From Lentisphaerota bacterium (GTDB lineage Bacteria > Verrucomicrobiota > Kiritimatiellia > UBA8416 > JAIOPI01): a DNA stretch of 64,000 nt. The position numbers were made by a program, and so were the translations under genes. Every line of letters begins with the position of its first letter. Within the stretch, counting starts at the first letter, position 1. Under the pieces are notes generated by a model. That model was not told where the DNA came from, did no database searches, and saw only the letters and a program-made list of their open reading frames with translations. Below are positions 27,669 to 34,627 of the stretch, piece by piece. Location of the stretch: positions 1-64,000 of the forward strand of contig JAIOPI010000026.1 in the NCBI GenBank assembly GCA_021413965.1, given 5' to 3'.

Positions 27669-28643
27669 TCAGTCCATGATGGCCTGCGTCCGATCATTGA
27701 AACGAGCCGCGTAATCCGCCTTGGCTTGGTCGTGCAGGAAGGACCTGCCGATGAGATCGAGGACGCGATCCTTGCTGTTCACGAGCAAGTCCAGGCATCG
27801 TTTGGCGCGTCCGAGATTCACGCCGTAGAACTCGGCCAGTTTCAGGAAGTCCGGCCGTTTGTAGAAGGCGTTCTGCCGGAAGCTCTCCGTCTCGAAGGCG
27901 TTGAACAGATCCAGGGCCGTGCGGCCCTCGTCCGGGAAGTGCAGCGACGTGCAAATGAGGTCGTATGCCGGCGTCAGGACGTAGTCTCCGAACTCGCTTT
28001 CGAAGAGCGAGAAGTTCTTGAGGTGCGCGTCGCCATTTGAGAAGACGTAATTGAAAGCGATCCGCGCGAACAGCTTCTCAACGTCCACCGGATAGGCTTT
28101 GCCGTACTGCTTGAGGATGCGGCCGACCTCCTCGTAGCTCGCGTCGTATTTATAGTTCCGACCAGCCGTTTCTTCTGTCCGGTTGGAAAGCTGGCAGAAG
28201 TCCTCCTGGCCGATCTTGACGCCCCCGCGGCGGTCGAACCGGCGGGTGATGTAGGCGAACTCTCCATCCGCGAAATAGATGCAGGCATTGACGGCCGAAG
28301 CAATCCCCATGATTTGTGACGCAATCTGCATCGTGAGGTGTTCGTTGGCAGGCACCTCGGCCTTGAAGCGGGGGATGTCGGCCGACGGAATCGGCTTCAG
28401 GATGTATTCGCCGTCCTTCTCCGTGGGTATGAGTGTTCCGCGCACCAGTTTCAGGGATATCTTGTCCTGAATGCCCGAGATGGACATGTGCTGCGCGGCC
28501 TTCATGCGGAATTCGACGACATCCGTGCGATTGAAGGTCAACCGGTGAGGAAACTTCCGATCGGCGCCAGCCAAATGACGTTCCGCGACGGGGCTGTAGC
28601 CCTCGTGCGGGATATCCGCCAGCGTTGACATGCAGCGGTGCAT
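27669..28643 (-). CDS. hipT: HipT-type serine/threonine kinase toxin
   Basis: 324 residues; it lacks the N-subdomain of HipA, which is encoded by the separate upstream gene. A SIS motif at Ser54-Ile55-Ser56 lies in the glycine-rich loop (HMSISGIQDK). Lys83 is the candidate ATP-binding lysine (ILKP), the catalytic loop is NGDAHLKN (Asp205), and the metal-binding segment is AYDL (Asp228). These match HipA-family kinases, and the short length and SIS motif fit HipT of the HipBST systems, which phosphorylates an aminoacyl-tRNA synthetase and is controlled by loop autophosphorylation (family knowledge). The start follows the hipS stop directly (TAG then ATG) with GGAGG inside hipS, so translation is coupled. 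Confidence 0.88.
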   Translation of the reverse strand: MHRCMSTLADIPHEGYSPVAERHLAGADRKFPHRLTFNRTDVVEFRMKAAQHMSISGIQDKISLKLVRGTLIPTEKDGEYILKPIPSADIPRFKAEVPANEHLTMQIASQIMGIASAVNACIYFADGEFAYITRRFDRRGGVKIGQEDFCQLSNRTEETAGRNYKYDASYEEVGRILKQYGKAYPVDVEKLFARIAFNYVFSNGDAHLKNFSLFESEFGDYVLTPAYDLICTSLHFPDEGRTALDLFNAFETESFRQNAFYKRPDFLKLAEFYGVNLGRAKRCLDLLVNSKDRVLDLIGRSFLHDQAKADYAARFNDRTQAIMD

Positions 28644-28973
28644 CTACGCCTCCGTTTCCTCGACCACGGTGACGGCGCCGACCGTGTCGCTGTGCGCGGT
28701 CTTGAGCAGGCGGCCGAAGTGGTCGTTCTCATCCAGCTTCAGTTTCCGGCACTGGGTCTCCTTCAGAATGCCCTCCGCCAGGAGCCCAAAGAAGAATGGG
28801 AACAGAACCTTGGACGTGTAGGGGTCGGGCCGCTTGGGGAGGGTCAGGCTGATCGGCCGTGTCCCCGATGAGGCCAGGTACCCGGCGTCATAGGTGAATC
28901 GGTAGCCGTCCGACACCTCCTCAATGCGTCCGGCGAACGTGCCGCCGCACAAGACTCTTCCCTTCCGGCTCAC
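28644..28973 (-). CDS. hipS: HipS-type antitoxin (HipA N-subdomain-like)
   Basis: 109 residues, corresponding to the free-standing N-terminal subdomain of HipA (Couple_hipA type): GRVLCGGTFAGRIEE, then ISLTLPKRPDPY and LFPFFFGLLAEGILKE. In the described HipBST systems this small protein is the antitoxin that neutralises HipT, while HipB represses and augments. The start is a GTG at 28973, with AAGGAG near the end of hipB serving as the ribosome-binding site. It is sandwiched between hipB (3 nt gap) and hipT (no gap), a typical tight TA operon. Confidence 0.85.
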   Translation of the reverse strand: MSRKGRVLCGGTFAGRIEEVSDGYRFTYDAGYLASSGTRPISLTLPKRPDPYTSKVLFPFFFGLLAEGILKETQCRKLKLDENDHFGRLLKTAHSDTVGAVTVVEETEA

Positions 28974-28976
28974 GGC

Positions 28977-29183
28977 TTACTTCTCCTTGATCTGGATACG
29001 AAGCTCCATCCCCAGCGCCTGCAGTACCCGATCTAGAGTCGCGACGGTGGGATTGCCCTTCCCGGCCTCAATATTGCTGAGTGTGTGAACGGCGATACCC
29101 GAGATTTCACTCAGTGAGCGCTGATCAACACCAAGCGACGTACGCCGCTTCTTGATCAATTCACCCGCATCTTCTATATTCAT
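28977..29183 (-). CDS. hipB: HipB-type HTH repressor/antitoxin
   Basis: 68 residues forming an XRE/HTH_3 domain (IKKRRTSLGVDQRSLSEISG, then TLSNIEAGKGNPTVATLDRV). It is first gene of the hipB-hipS-hipT operon and its probable autorepressor. The ATG at 29183 sits inside an 18-bp perfect palindrome, and an in-frame TAA lies just upstream, so the start is fixed. No Shine-Dalgarno is visible, and the predicted transcription start lies almost at the ATG, so the message may be leaderless. Confidence 0.85.
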   Translation of the reverse strand: MNIEDAGELIKKRRTSLGVDQRSLSEISGIAVHTLSNIEAGKGNPTVATLDRVLQALGMELRIQIKEK

Positions 29184-29194
29184 TTAAATGAATA
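29177..29194. promoter_or_regulatory. 18-bp perfect palindrome, probable HipB operator
   Basis: TATTCATTT followed by AAATGAATA is a perfect palindrome that overlaps the hipB start codon and the -10 region. It is a strong operator candidate for autoregulation. A second imperfect copy with TTCA-N6-TGAA half-sites at the same spacing lies at 29239-29252, 60 bp away centre to centre. Confidence 0.55.
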
Positions 29195-29220
29195 ATGCGC
29201 TTGGGCTTCCGGTTTGGCAA
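29192..29220 (-). promoter_or_regulatory. hipBST promoter
   Basis: On the minus strand, TTGCCA (29220-29215) and CATTAT (29197-29192) are separated by 17 nt, a good sigma-70-like arrangement. Predicted initiation is near 29185, within 2-3 nt of the hipB ATG. The operator palindrome overlaps the -10 element. Confidence 0.5.
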
Positions 29221-29558
29221 GCAATGTCTTTCTGCAGATTCATCATAGTGAACATGGACAAGTGTGTCATCCTACACCGCAGTTGCCACCATAGGTCTCT
29301 ATGGCGTTTGATTCGTCCGGGTCCTGGTTTCAGGCGAGCATTGACCTGCTTCAGTCGTACAGCAGGAGCCTCGATTGCTCGGGGCATCTCAAACAGGACG
29401 GCAACGGTCGGCCCACGTGGATCAGTTCAAGCCGATGGCGGGAAGGTCGGCGGAATGCCTGACGGCCAGCCTGCCCCAGTCTTGAATACGCCGAATTTGT
29501 TCCTGGTGATCCGTGATGTCGGCAAGATCAAGGGCCTCCCACTGGATGGTCAGCACTG
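29221..29558. other. Gap upstream of hipBST without a supportable gene
   Basis: It contains the second TTCA-N6-TGAA half-site pair (29239-29252). A plus-strand frame across most of the gap has no recognisable protein features. Nothing else could be supported. Confidence 0.4.
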
Positions 29559-29785
29559 GTGGACGCGCTAAAGCGTCGCCGTCTGGCGTTAGGCATGACC
29601 CAGCAGGACGTAGCTCTGAGACTCGGCTGTTTCCGGACGCGCGTCGGAAAATGGGAACAACGAGAAGTCAGGATCGACATTCTGGATTTCGTGCGCTTGT
29701 GCACGATCTACAAGCTGAACCTCAACCGGCTGCTCGCCGAGTTGCGGGTGAAGGACCCGCCCTGCACGGGCGGGTCCTTCTTTTA
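29559..29785 (+). pseudogene. XRE-type HTH coding region running into a terminator without a stop
   Basis: From a GTG at 29559 the frame encodes a clear HTH domain (LALGMTQQDVALRLG, then RVGKWEQREVRIDI and LCTIYKLNLNRLLAELRV). The frame then continues straight through a strong rho-independent terminator and stays open to 30065 with no domain-like sequence. A TGA at 29748-29750, one frame away, sits exactly where the domain ends, so a 1-nt frameshift probably removed the natural stop. In frame upstream, TGWSALVDALKRR suggests the original start lay further 5'. It is probably a decayed regulator; a sequencing indel is the alternative. Confidence 0.45.
29751..29785 (+). terminator. Rho-independent terminator
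   Basis: Perfect 12-bp stem AAGGACCCGCCC / GGGCGGGTCCTT with loop TGCAC, followed by CTTTTA. The T-tract lies only on the plus-strand side. It would end transcription of the HTH gene. Confidence 0.8.
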
Positions 29786-30185
29786 CCTATCAAGGGTTCA
29801 CAGTCAAAACGCACGGCCGTTGGTGACGGTGGGCGCGCCATACAATCCCTTGTCGAATCCCCGCCCGAACCTGCAATCCTTTGTCGCTTTCCGACAATGG
29901 CTTGCGACTTTTCGACAAACCGTTGCACGAATCGCCGCTTATCGGGGGCGGGCGGCTCCGGGAGATAATCCGGGAGATTGCGCAGTGCAAATCCAAAGGG
30001 GAACCCGGGGTGCGGGGCGCCGCCAAGCCCCTCGTGGGGCGCACGGGACGGGTCCGTGGGGTTGAGGTGGGTCTTGGCCGATCACCTGTTTCTCCCGTAA
30101 ACGTTGATCGAATGCGCTTGCCCGCCCGGCTGGCATGCGCATACTGGAACCAGGGCAGCTTGCATGGAGACCCCGGCAGGGAGCC
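29786..30185. other. Gap without a supportable gene
   Basis: A small hairpin (TTGTCG / CGACAA, 29881-29897) is followed by another CGACAA copy at 29913-29918. No coding feature or promoter stands out. Confidence 0.35.
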
Positions 30186-30650
30186 ATGAGTAGGATCGTT
30201 ACGAGCTTGTTGATCACGTTGTTGGCCGTCACCGCGACGGCGCAGAGCACCAGCCTGTACAACGCGAATGGCACGTCGGCCGGCCGGGTCGTGCAGCACG
30301 GCAACATCACCTACCGCTATGCCTCGAACGGCCAGTCGTTAGGGCGCGCCGTTCAGTCCGGCAAGACCACCACGTTCTTTGACGCCAGGGGACAATCCGC
30401 GGGCCGCGCTCAACAGAACGGGAATGTCACATACTTCACGGGCGCTACCGGGCAGTCCTTGGGGCGCACCAGGCAGTCGGGGAACACCACGTACTGCTAC
30501 CAGCCAAACGGACAAAGTGCGGGTCGCGTCGTGACCGGTGCGGGTGGCCTTTACTCGTACGCCGCCAACGGACGGGCTGTCGGCCGGACTTCCGCCTCGG
30601 ACGTACCGTCGCCGGTGCTGACGTGGAATATGTGCCCGAGGTCCCATTAG
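30186..30650 (+). CDS. Small secreted protein with 20-residue tandem repeats
   Basis: About 154 residues from ATG 30186, preceded by GGGAG, with a signal peptide (MSRIVTSLLITLLAVTATAQ). About five and a half repeats of period 20 follow: unit pattern [FY]xxxGQSxGRxxQxGNxTY, for example NGQSLGRAVQSGKTTTF and RGQSAGRAQQNGNVTYF. Regular Tyr/Gly/Arg spacing suggests a small beta-structure, superficially like YD or MORN repeats, but the family is not identified. The tail (WNMCPRSH) breaks the repeat and may be frame extension. Next to it lies only decayed sequence. Confidence 0.6.
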   Translation: MSRIVTSLLITLLAVTATAQSTSLYNANGTSAGRVVQHGNITYRYASNGQSLGRAVQSGKTTTFFDARGQSAGRAQQNGNVTYFTGATGQSLGRTRQSGNTTYCYQPNGQSAGRVVTGAGGLYSYAANGRAVGRTSASDVPSPVLTWNMCPRSH

Positions 30651-30662
30651 GTCGGAGCCGGC

Positions 30663-30905
30663 GTGCAGCAAGCGGGTCGACTTCTGGGTGTCCCAACCAT
30701 CATCCTGGATGCCACTACCTTCACAGAAAGAGGGTATGTCGGGGATGATGTCAGCACGATGCTGACGCGTTTGATCGAGACCGCCCACGGCGTGCAACGC
30801 GAGCTTCTCACGCTGATCGAGGGCACCGACACCTTGGTGCCTATGGACTACGGATTCAGCGGTCACGGTCCGCGGCTGGGGCTACGGACGGCATCGGGCC
30901 GTGAC
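30663..30905 (+). pseudogene. ClpX/HslU-type AAA+ ATPase fragment with internal deletion
   Basis: The frame encodes LLGVPTIILDATTFTERGYV followed by GDDVSTMLTRLI, matching the segment after Walker A in ClpX/HslU unfoldases. It then jumps to GVQRELLTLIEGTDTLVP, the sensor region of the same family. The Walker B block between them (IDEIDK region, about 30-40 residues) is missing, as are Walker A and both ends. A start codon within the window cannot give a working ATPase. It is a gene relic in the decaying stretch between 29.2 and 34.6 kb. Confidence 0.55.
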
Positions 30906-30930
30906 CTAAAGACCACTTGCCCAACCGGTC

Positions 30931-31425
30931 CTACATCTTCACGAACCGCGCACCCGGTGCCCCGCAGATCGGGCAGCTCGCGGGCGCTTGCCCGATCTCG
31001 ATGTCGCCGCAGACCGGGCAGAGGTAGAAGTCAGCCGTGAGGTCCTTGCCGGCCTTCACCGCTTCCAGGGCCGCCGCATAGAGCTTGGCATGCACGGCCT
31101 CCGCCTTGGATGCCAGATCCATCATGCGTGCCCCCCGGTGGCTCTCGGCCTTCGCCTGCTGGATCATCGGCGGGTACATCGTGGTGAATTCGTAGGTCTC
31201 GCCATCCAGCGCTGCCTTCAGATTGTCAGCCGTCGAGCCGACTCCGCCCATGGCATTGAAATGGCCCAGGGCGTGTATGGTCTCGGCCTCCGCTGCGGCG
31301 CGGAACAGCCTGGCCACGATGGGGAACCCATCCTGTTCGGCCTTCTTGGCGAACGCTGTGTACTTGCGGTTCGCCTGGCTTTCCCCGGCAAACGCTTCCT
31401 TCAGATTCGACTGTGTGTCTGGCAT
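30931..31425 (-). CDS. rbr: Rubrerythrin
   Basis: 164 residues from the ATG at 31425, directly behind AGGAGG; longer frames upstream are not coding. The N-terminal ferritin-like diiron domain carries Glu/His ligand motifs (FAGESQANRKY, EAETIHALGH, KAESHRGARM, KAEAVHAKLY). The C-terminus is a rubredoxin-like Cys4 iron site (YLCPVCGDI, then SCPICGAPG). The protein reduces hydrogen peroxide in anaerobes, taking electrons through rubredoxin or NADH-linked partners (family knowledge). It lies among pseudogenes but is intact itself. Confidence 0.92.
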   Translation of the reverse strand: MPDTQSNLKEAFAGESQANRKYTAFAKKAEQDGFPIVARLFRAAAEAETIHALGHFNAMGGVGSTADNLKAALDGETYEFTTMYPPMIQQAKAESHRGARMMDLASKAEAVHAKLYAAALEAVKAGKDLTADFYLCPVCGDIEIGQAPASCPICGAPGARFVKM

Positions 31426-31593
31426 ATGCTCCTCCTGATGGCTGAACCCAGATTGAGCGGAATCGACCGGTGACAGTTTCGCAGATGCGGGGACGATGTC
31501 AGGCAGAAAGAGTTCTATCCGGCCGGAGATCACCAGTGTTCTCATATAGGGAAGGCGCCCAGGTCGACTTCGCGACCGCCTGCCTTCTGCAGG

Positions 31594-31933
31594 ATGACGA
31601 CGGTAAGCACCGATGACAAAAACAGAGAGGGCGTCTGCAAGGACGTGCCGGAGAAGACAGAATGGGTGGCCACGGCCGGCACGGATGGACCGCATGCCGT
31701 GGCCACCTGGGGCGATGACGTGCGTGCGCTCGGGATCGGGGACGATCAACTTCTGATCCCAAATCGGCTACATGAGCAAGACTGAGCAGAACGTGAAGCT
31801 CGATAGCCGCGTCGAGGTGCTCGCCGGCACGCGGCAGGTTGCGGGCGCCACCTTCGACGCCGTCAAAGCCAAATTTGCCAGGGCTCGTGCGGCACTGGTG
31901 GTTAAGGTCGAGAAGGTTGAACCCCAGCTTTGA
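31594..31933 (+). pseudogene. Frameshifted FMN-binding split-barrel (pyridoxamine 5'-phosphate oxidase family) gene
   Basis: Frame 1 encodes KTEWVATAGTDGPHAVATWG then VRALGIGDDQLLIP, the start of a small split-barrel flavoprotein, and stops at 31785. The continuation is in the +1 frame from about 31763: GYMSKTEQNVKLDSRVEVLA, GTRQVAG, then ATFDAVKAKFARARAALVVK and VEKVEPQL, stopping at 31933. One inserted or deleted base near 31760-31766 splits the gene, and the usual segment between GTRQV and the FDAVKAKF helix is shortened. It is therefore probably non-functional. It is divergent from the rubrerythrin gene, with which such proteins may share an oxidative-stress context. Confidence 0.6.
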
Positions 31934-31995
31934 GGCACGCGCCGGCCGCCAAGGAATCAGACTGGCTACCGTTGCCCCCTTGAGGCCGCCGGTTG

Positions 31996-32055
31996 ATTAT
32001 GCCGCTTGCAAAACACCCTTCAATCCGTCGAATGTCCTAAGGAAAGCGGCATAAT
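31996..32055. repeat. 12-bp perfect inverted repeat, 36-nt centre
   Basis: ATTATGCCGCTT at 31996-32007 is matched by AAGCGGCATAAT at 32044-32055. It lies just 3' of the broken flavoprotein gene. It could be the trace of a small mobile element or a regulatory dyad; no transposase is present. Confidence 0.4.
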
Positions 32056-32185
32056 GATTCCAACCGACTGCCCGTGGGCGCGCCATCACGCAGTGCTTCG
32101 CTCGCGACCATTGAGAACACCCCGATCGACATCCTCAGGCATTTGGCCCTGCACATTCACCACGGAAGGGTGAATATGTGGCCAT

Positions 32186-32530
32186 GTGCCAGCGGACTAT
32201 CCGTTCTCGAATGACGGCTGCACTGAGGGATGCGCCCGTTGTTTTCCTCAATTTGGCAAACGGCTCGTGAAGACGTCCAAGCTCTGTTTGTCCGACCGCG
32301 GACTGATGGCGCATGTGATCGGCATTCAGTCGGCGGCACCGCGGTGGCATTTCCGCACCGCCGCCGGCAAAGATGTGGATTTCGCGCTTGAGGCGCCGGA
32401 CGGCCGATTGGTTGGCGTCGACGTGAAAGCCTCGGTCCCCTTGCGAACGGACGACTTTGCGTGCCTGCGCGAACTCGGTGAAATCGTTCCCGTTGACTCC
32501 CCACTCCGAGTCTTGCGTCGCATAGAATGA
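32186..32530 (+). pseudogene. DUF4143-type AAA ATPase C-terminal remnant
   Basis: The frame encodes KRLVKTSKLCLSDRGLMAH then VIGI, followed directly by WHFRTAAGKDVDFALEAPDG and RLVGVDVKAS, which are two conserved blocks of the DUF4143 C-terminal (PD-(D/E)XK-like) domain. The segment of roughly 40-50 residues that normally separates them is gone, as is the whole N-terminal ATPase domain. A hairpin (ATTCACC / GGTGAAT) lies just upstream at 32155-32175. This is a relic with an in-frame internal deletion. Confidence 0.5.
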
Positions 32531-32541
32531 TCACCTCGACC

Positions 32542-33765
32542 TCACCCCGCGAGATGCCGCGCTGCCGCTTCGGCGCTGGAAAAGGCGGCTTGGAAATTCA
32601 AGCCTCCGATGGGGCCGGTCAGGTCGAGCAGTTCGCCGATCACGAACAAGCCGGGATAACGACGCACCTCAAAGGTTCGTCGATCCACGGCTTCCAGCGC
32701 TAACCCGCCGGCCGTCACCTCGGCATGGTCCCAGCCAAGAACACCCGAGATGGGAACCCGCAATCCCTTCAGCGCATCGACCAGTTTCAGGCGCCGGGTT
32801 CGATCCAGTTGATGCAGCGCGGGGTTCTCTTCGGTGATCCCGGCCTGGTGCGCAGCCGCCCCCAGCACGCGCGCCGGCAAACCCTCGCCGATGGCCCGAA
32901 TCAAGCGGCAGCCACCGGGCCGGCCTGCCGCATCCACCAGCATCCTTTGCAGTTCCTGGTCGCTGAGGGTCGGCATAAGGTCCAGCGCGATCGTCCATGT
33001 TCCCCCGCGCGCGACGTGGGCAGAGAGGTCCATCGCCCCGGGACCGGACAGACCCACATGCGTGAATAGCACGGGACGCGCGCGCCTGGCGATCGTGCGT
33101 CCCGCCGCATCGAGGAGACGGGCCTCGGTTTGCGGGAGGCTGATGCCGGACAGCGCATGTACCCACGGCGCACTGCTTCGGAGCGGCACCAGCGCGGGAA
33201 CGGGATCGATCACGGGCAAGTCGAGGGTGCGCAGCCAGGTGTACCCATCGCCGGTGCAGCCGGTGCGCGGATAGCTGGAGCCACCGGCACAGAGAATCAC
33301 CTTCTGGCACGTGAAACGGTCCTGCGGTGTGGCCACCGTCCAACCGTCTCCACTTGGCTCAACAGAACGCACGGCGCTGTCGTACCGTAGGTCCACGCGC
33401 GCACTAAGCGCCGCCCGCAACAAGGCGTCCCGGACGTCGATGGCCTTGTCTGAAGCGGGGAATACTTTCTCCAGCTCAGGCTCTTCGACTGTGGGCACGC
33501 CAAGCGCATGAAACCGTTCGCGCACCCTGGCGGGGGGCAGTGCGCGCAAGGCCGGCTGCATAAAGCGCTCGGCCGGCCCGAACAGGCGCGCCGCCGCATC
33601 TGCCGCCAAGGTAGTCGTCAGGTTACAGCGCGTTCCGCCGCTGGCGAGAATCTTGGTGCCTGCCCGCGACGTCTTCTCGAGCAGCAAGACGCTTCGTCCG
33701 CCACGCGCCACGCGTTCGGCAGCCCAAAGTCCGGCAGCACCCGCCCCAATGACAATAATATCCAC
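32542..33765 (-). CDS. NAD(P)/FAD-dependent oxidoreductase, BaiN/HI0933 (YhiN) family
   Basis: 407 residues, a full-length family member. The N-terminal FAD motif is IIVIGAGAAGLWAAERVARG, followed by the family-specific KTSRAGTKILASGGTRCNLT. LCAGGSSYPRTGCTGDGY and the C-terminal PGLFVIGELLDLTGPIGGLN complete the signature. Members include YhiN and the bile-acid flavoprotein BaiN; most have no known substrate. The gene appears intact although both flanks hold pseudogenes. No ribosome-binding site was prominent. Its 5' end faces the polysaccharide-lyase and GH130 relics. Confidence 0.88.
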   Translation of the reverse strand: MDIIVIGAGAAGLWAAERVARGGRSVLLLEKTSRAGTKILASGGTRCNLTTTLAADAAARLFGPAERFMQPALRALPPARVRERFHALGVPTVEEPELEKVFPASDKAIDVRDALLRAALSARVDLRYDSAVRSVEPSGDGWTVATPQDRFTCQKVILCAGGSSYPRTGCTGDGYTWLRTLDLPVIDPVPALVPLRSSAPWVHALSGISLPQTEARLLDAAGRTIARRARPVLFTHVGLSGPGAMDLSAHVARGGTWTIALDLMPTLSDQELQRMLVDAAGRPGGCRLIRAIGEGLPARVLGAAAHQAGITEENPALHQLDRTRRLKLVDALKGLRVPISGVLGWDHAEVTAGGLALEAVDRRTFEVRRYPGLFVIGELLDLTGPIGGLNFQAAFSSAEAAARHLAG

Positions 33766-33902
33766 GTTGCTCCAGCCCGCTCAAGAAGCCGCGTCTCCGC
33801 CGGTACGGGCACACCCCCGCCAGGTTCCACGGAGGACGCACGTCCATCGCCGTCAGGGTATCAGAATCCCAGTATGTGCATCCATTTGACTCGCGGTGGT
33901 CG

Positions 33903-34071
33903 CTATAGCTCGATGGACACGCTCGACCCGGCCGCGGGGCCGTCGGGCAACCGGATCGTGCCGCGCTTCTCTCCAACCGACACATGGATGAGCCCCGCTT
34001 GGTCGTCACCACGTAGGTGTAGGTTGCCCCTTGGGGGTGGTGGCCATGGTCCAGCCAGCCGCGCCCATCCG
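33903..34071 (-). pseudogene. Polysaccharide lyase (PL8-like) C-terminal fragment, frameshifted
   Basis: On the minus strand RGWLDHGHHPQGATYTYVVT is followed, after a change of frame near 34010, by GLIHVSVGEKRGTIRLPDG then PAAGSSVSIEL and a stop at 33903. The DHGxxPxxAxYxYVV pattern and the beta-rich tail resemble the C-terminal part of PL8 lyases (hyaluronate or chondroitin type). The N-terminal two thirds are missing, and the fragment abuts a GH130 relic running the other way. The family assignment is from pattern recognition only. Confidence 0.4.
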
Positions 34072-34072
34072 C

Positions 34073-34261
34073 ACGCCGCGTGGCTGGCTTGCGATCGATC
34101 ACGGCGCGGATGCCCGGAGTCGCTACTGCCTGGGCGCGCTGCTGCTGGACGGCGATCGCGTGACGGTTTCCTACGGCGCCTCCGACAGCGTCATCGGCGG
34201 GGCCGAGTTCTCGATCCCCGCCCTGCTCGAGCGCATGGTTGCAGGCGTGCGCGTCCCTTGA
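34073..34261 (+). pseudogene. GH130-type glycoside phosphorylase fragment
   Basis: The frame encodes PRGWLAIDHGADARSRYCLG then ALLLDGDRV, followed by TVSYGASDSVIGGAEFSIPA. These are two conserved blocks of GH130 mannoside phosphorylases, whose normal spacing has been lost by an in-frame deletion of roughly 40 residues between ALLLD and GDRV. The N-terminal part is missing at the junction with the polysaccharide-lyase relic. Confidence 0.45.
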
Positions 34262-34324
34262 GGCGGGTGGGCGCCAGTCGCTCGCGCATCGTGCGCATTT
34301 GCTTCGTGATCCTCTGAGCCTGCC

Positions 34325-34480
34325 TTACCCCATGCGGCGATACCCTGTGGGCGTGGCACCGACGCGCTGACGGAACGGCTTGATGGGGAGTGCCGTCGTG
34401 GTGAAGGTTTCCGGCAGCCGGAGGCGCCGGGCGGCATCGCGCGCCCCATCGTGACATTCGCAAGCCGAATCGGGGATCCG
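34325..34480 (-). pseudogene. AraC-family regulator C-terminal relic
   Basis: In a minus-strand frame ending at the TAA at 34325, the sequence ARRLRLPETFTTTALPIKPF then RQRVGATPTGYRRMG matches the end of AraC-type DNA-binding domains, where the last helix is followed by a G-x-TP-x-x-YRR motif. Only about 50 residues are recognisable, and other frames overlap it. It lies divergent to the UroD-like operon, where such a regulator would be expected. Confidence 0.4.
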
Positions 34481-34627
34481 TCCATCGCGGGTCTCCACGA
34501 ATCACAGAATGACAATTATTGGCGCGGATCGGCCATTGAAAATACCGGCAGCTCGGCGGATGATGGCTGACGATATGACCGTAAGTGACAACAGGCAGAC
34601 GGGGTTCCATCCGTAGGCGGGCGACCG
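34481..34627. other. Spacer before the UroD-sulfatase operon
   Basis: This spacer should contain the promoter of the plus-strand operon starting at 34628. No convincing -35/-10 pair or operator was found by eye. Confidence 0.3.

Noticed and set aside
29188-29571. 127-codon frame upstream of the HTH remnant
   Set aside because: The translation lacks any domain-like sequence and overlaps the hipB operator region.
29881-29918. TTGTCG/CGACAA hairpin with an additional CGACAA
   Set aside because: Too short and without conserved context to call a repeat or regulatory element.
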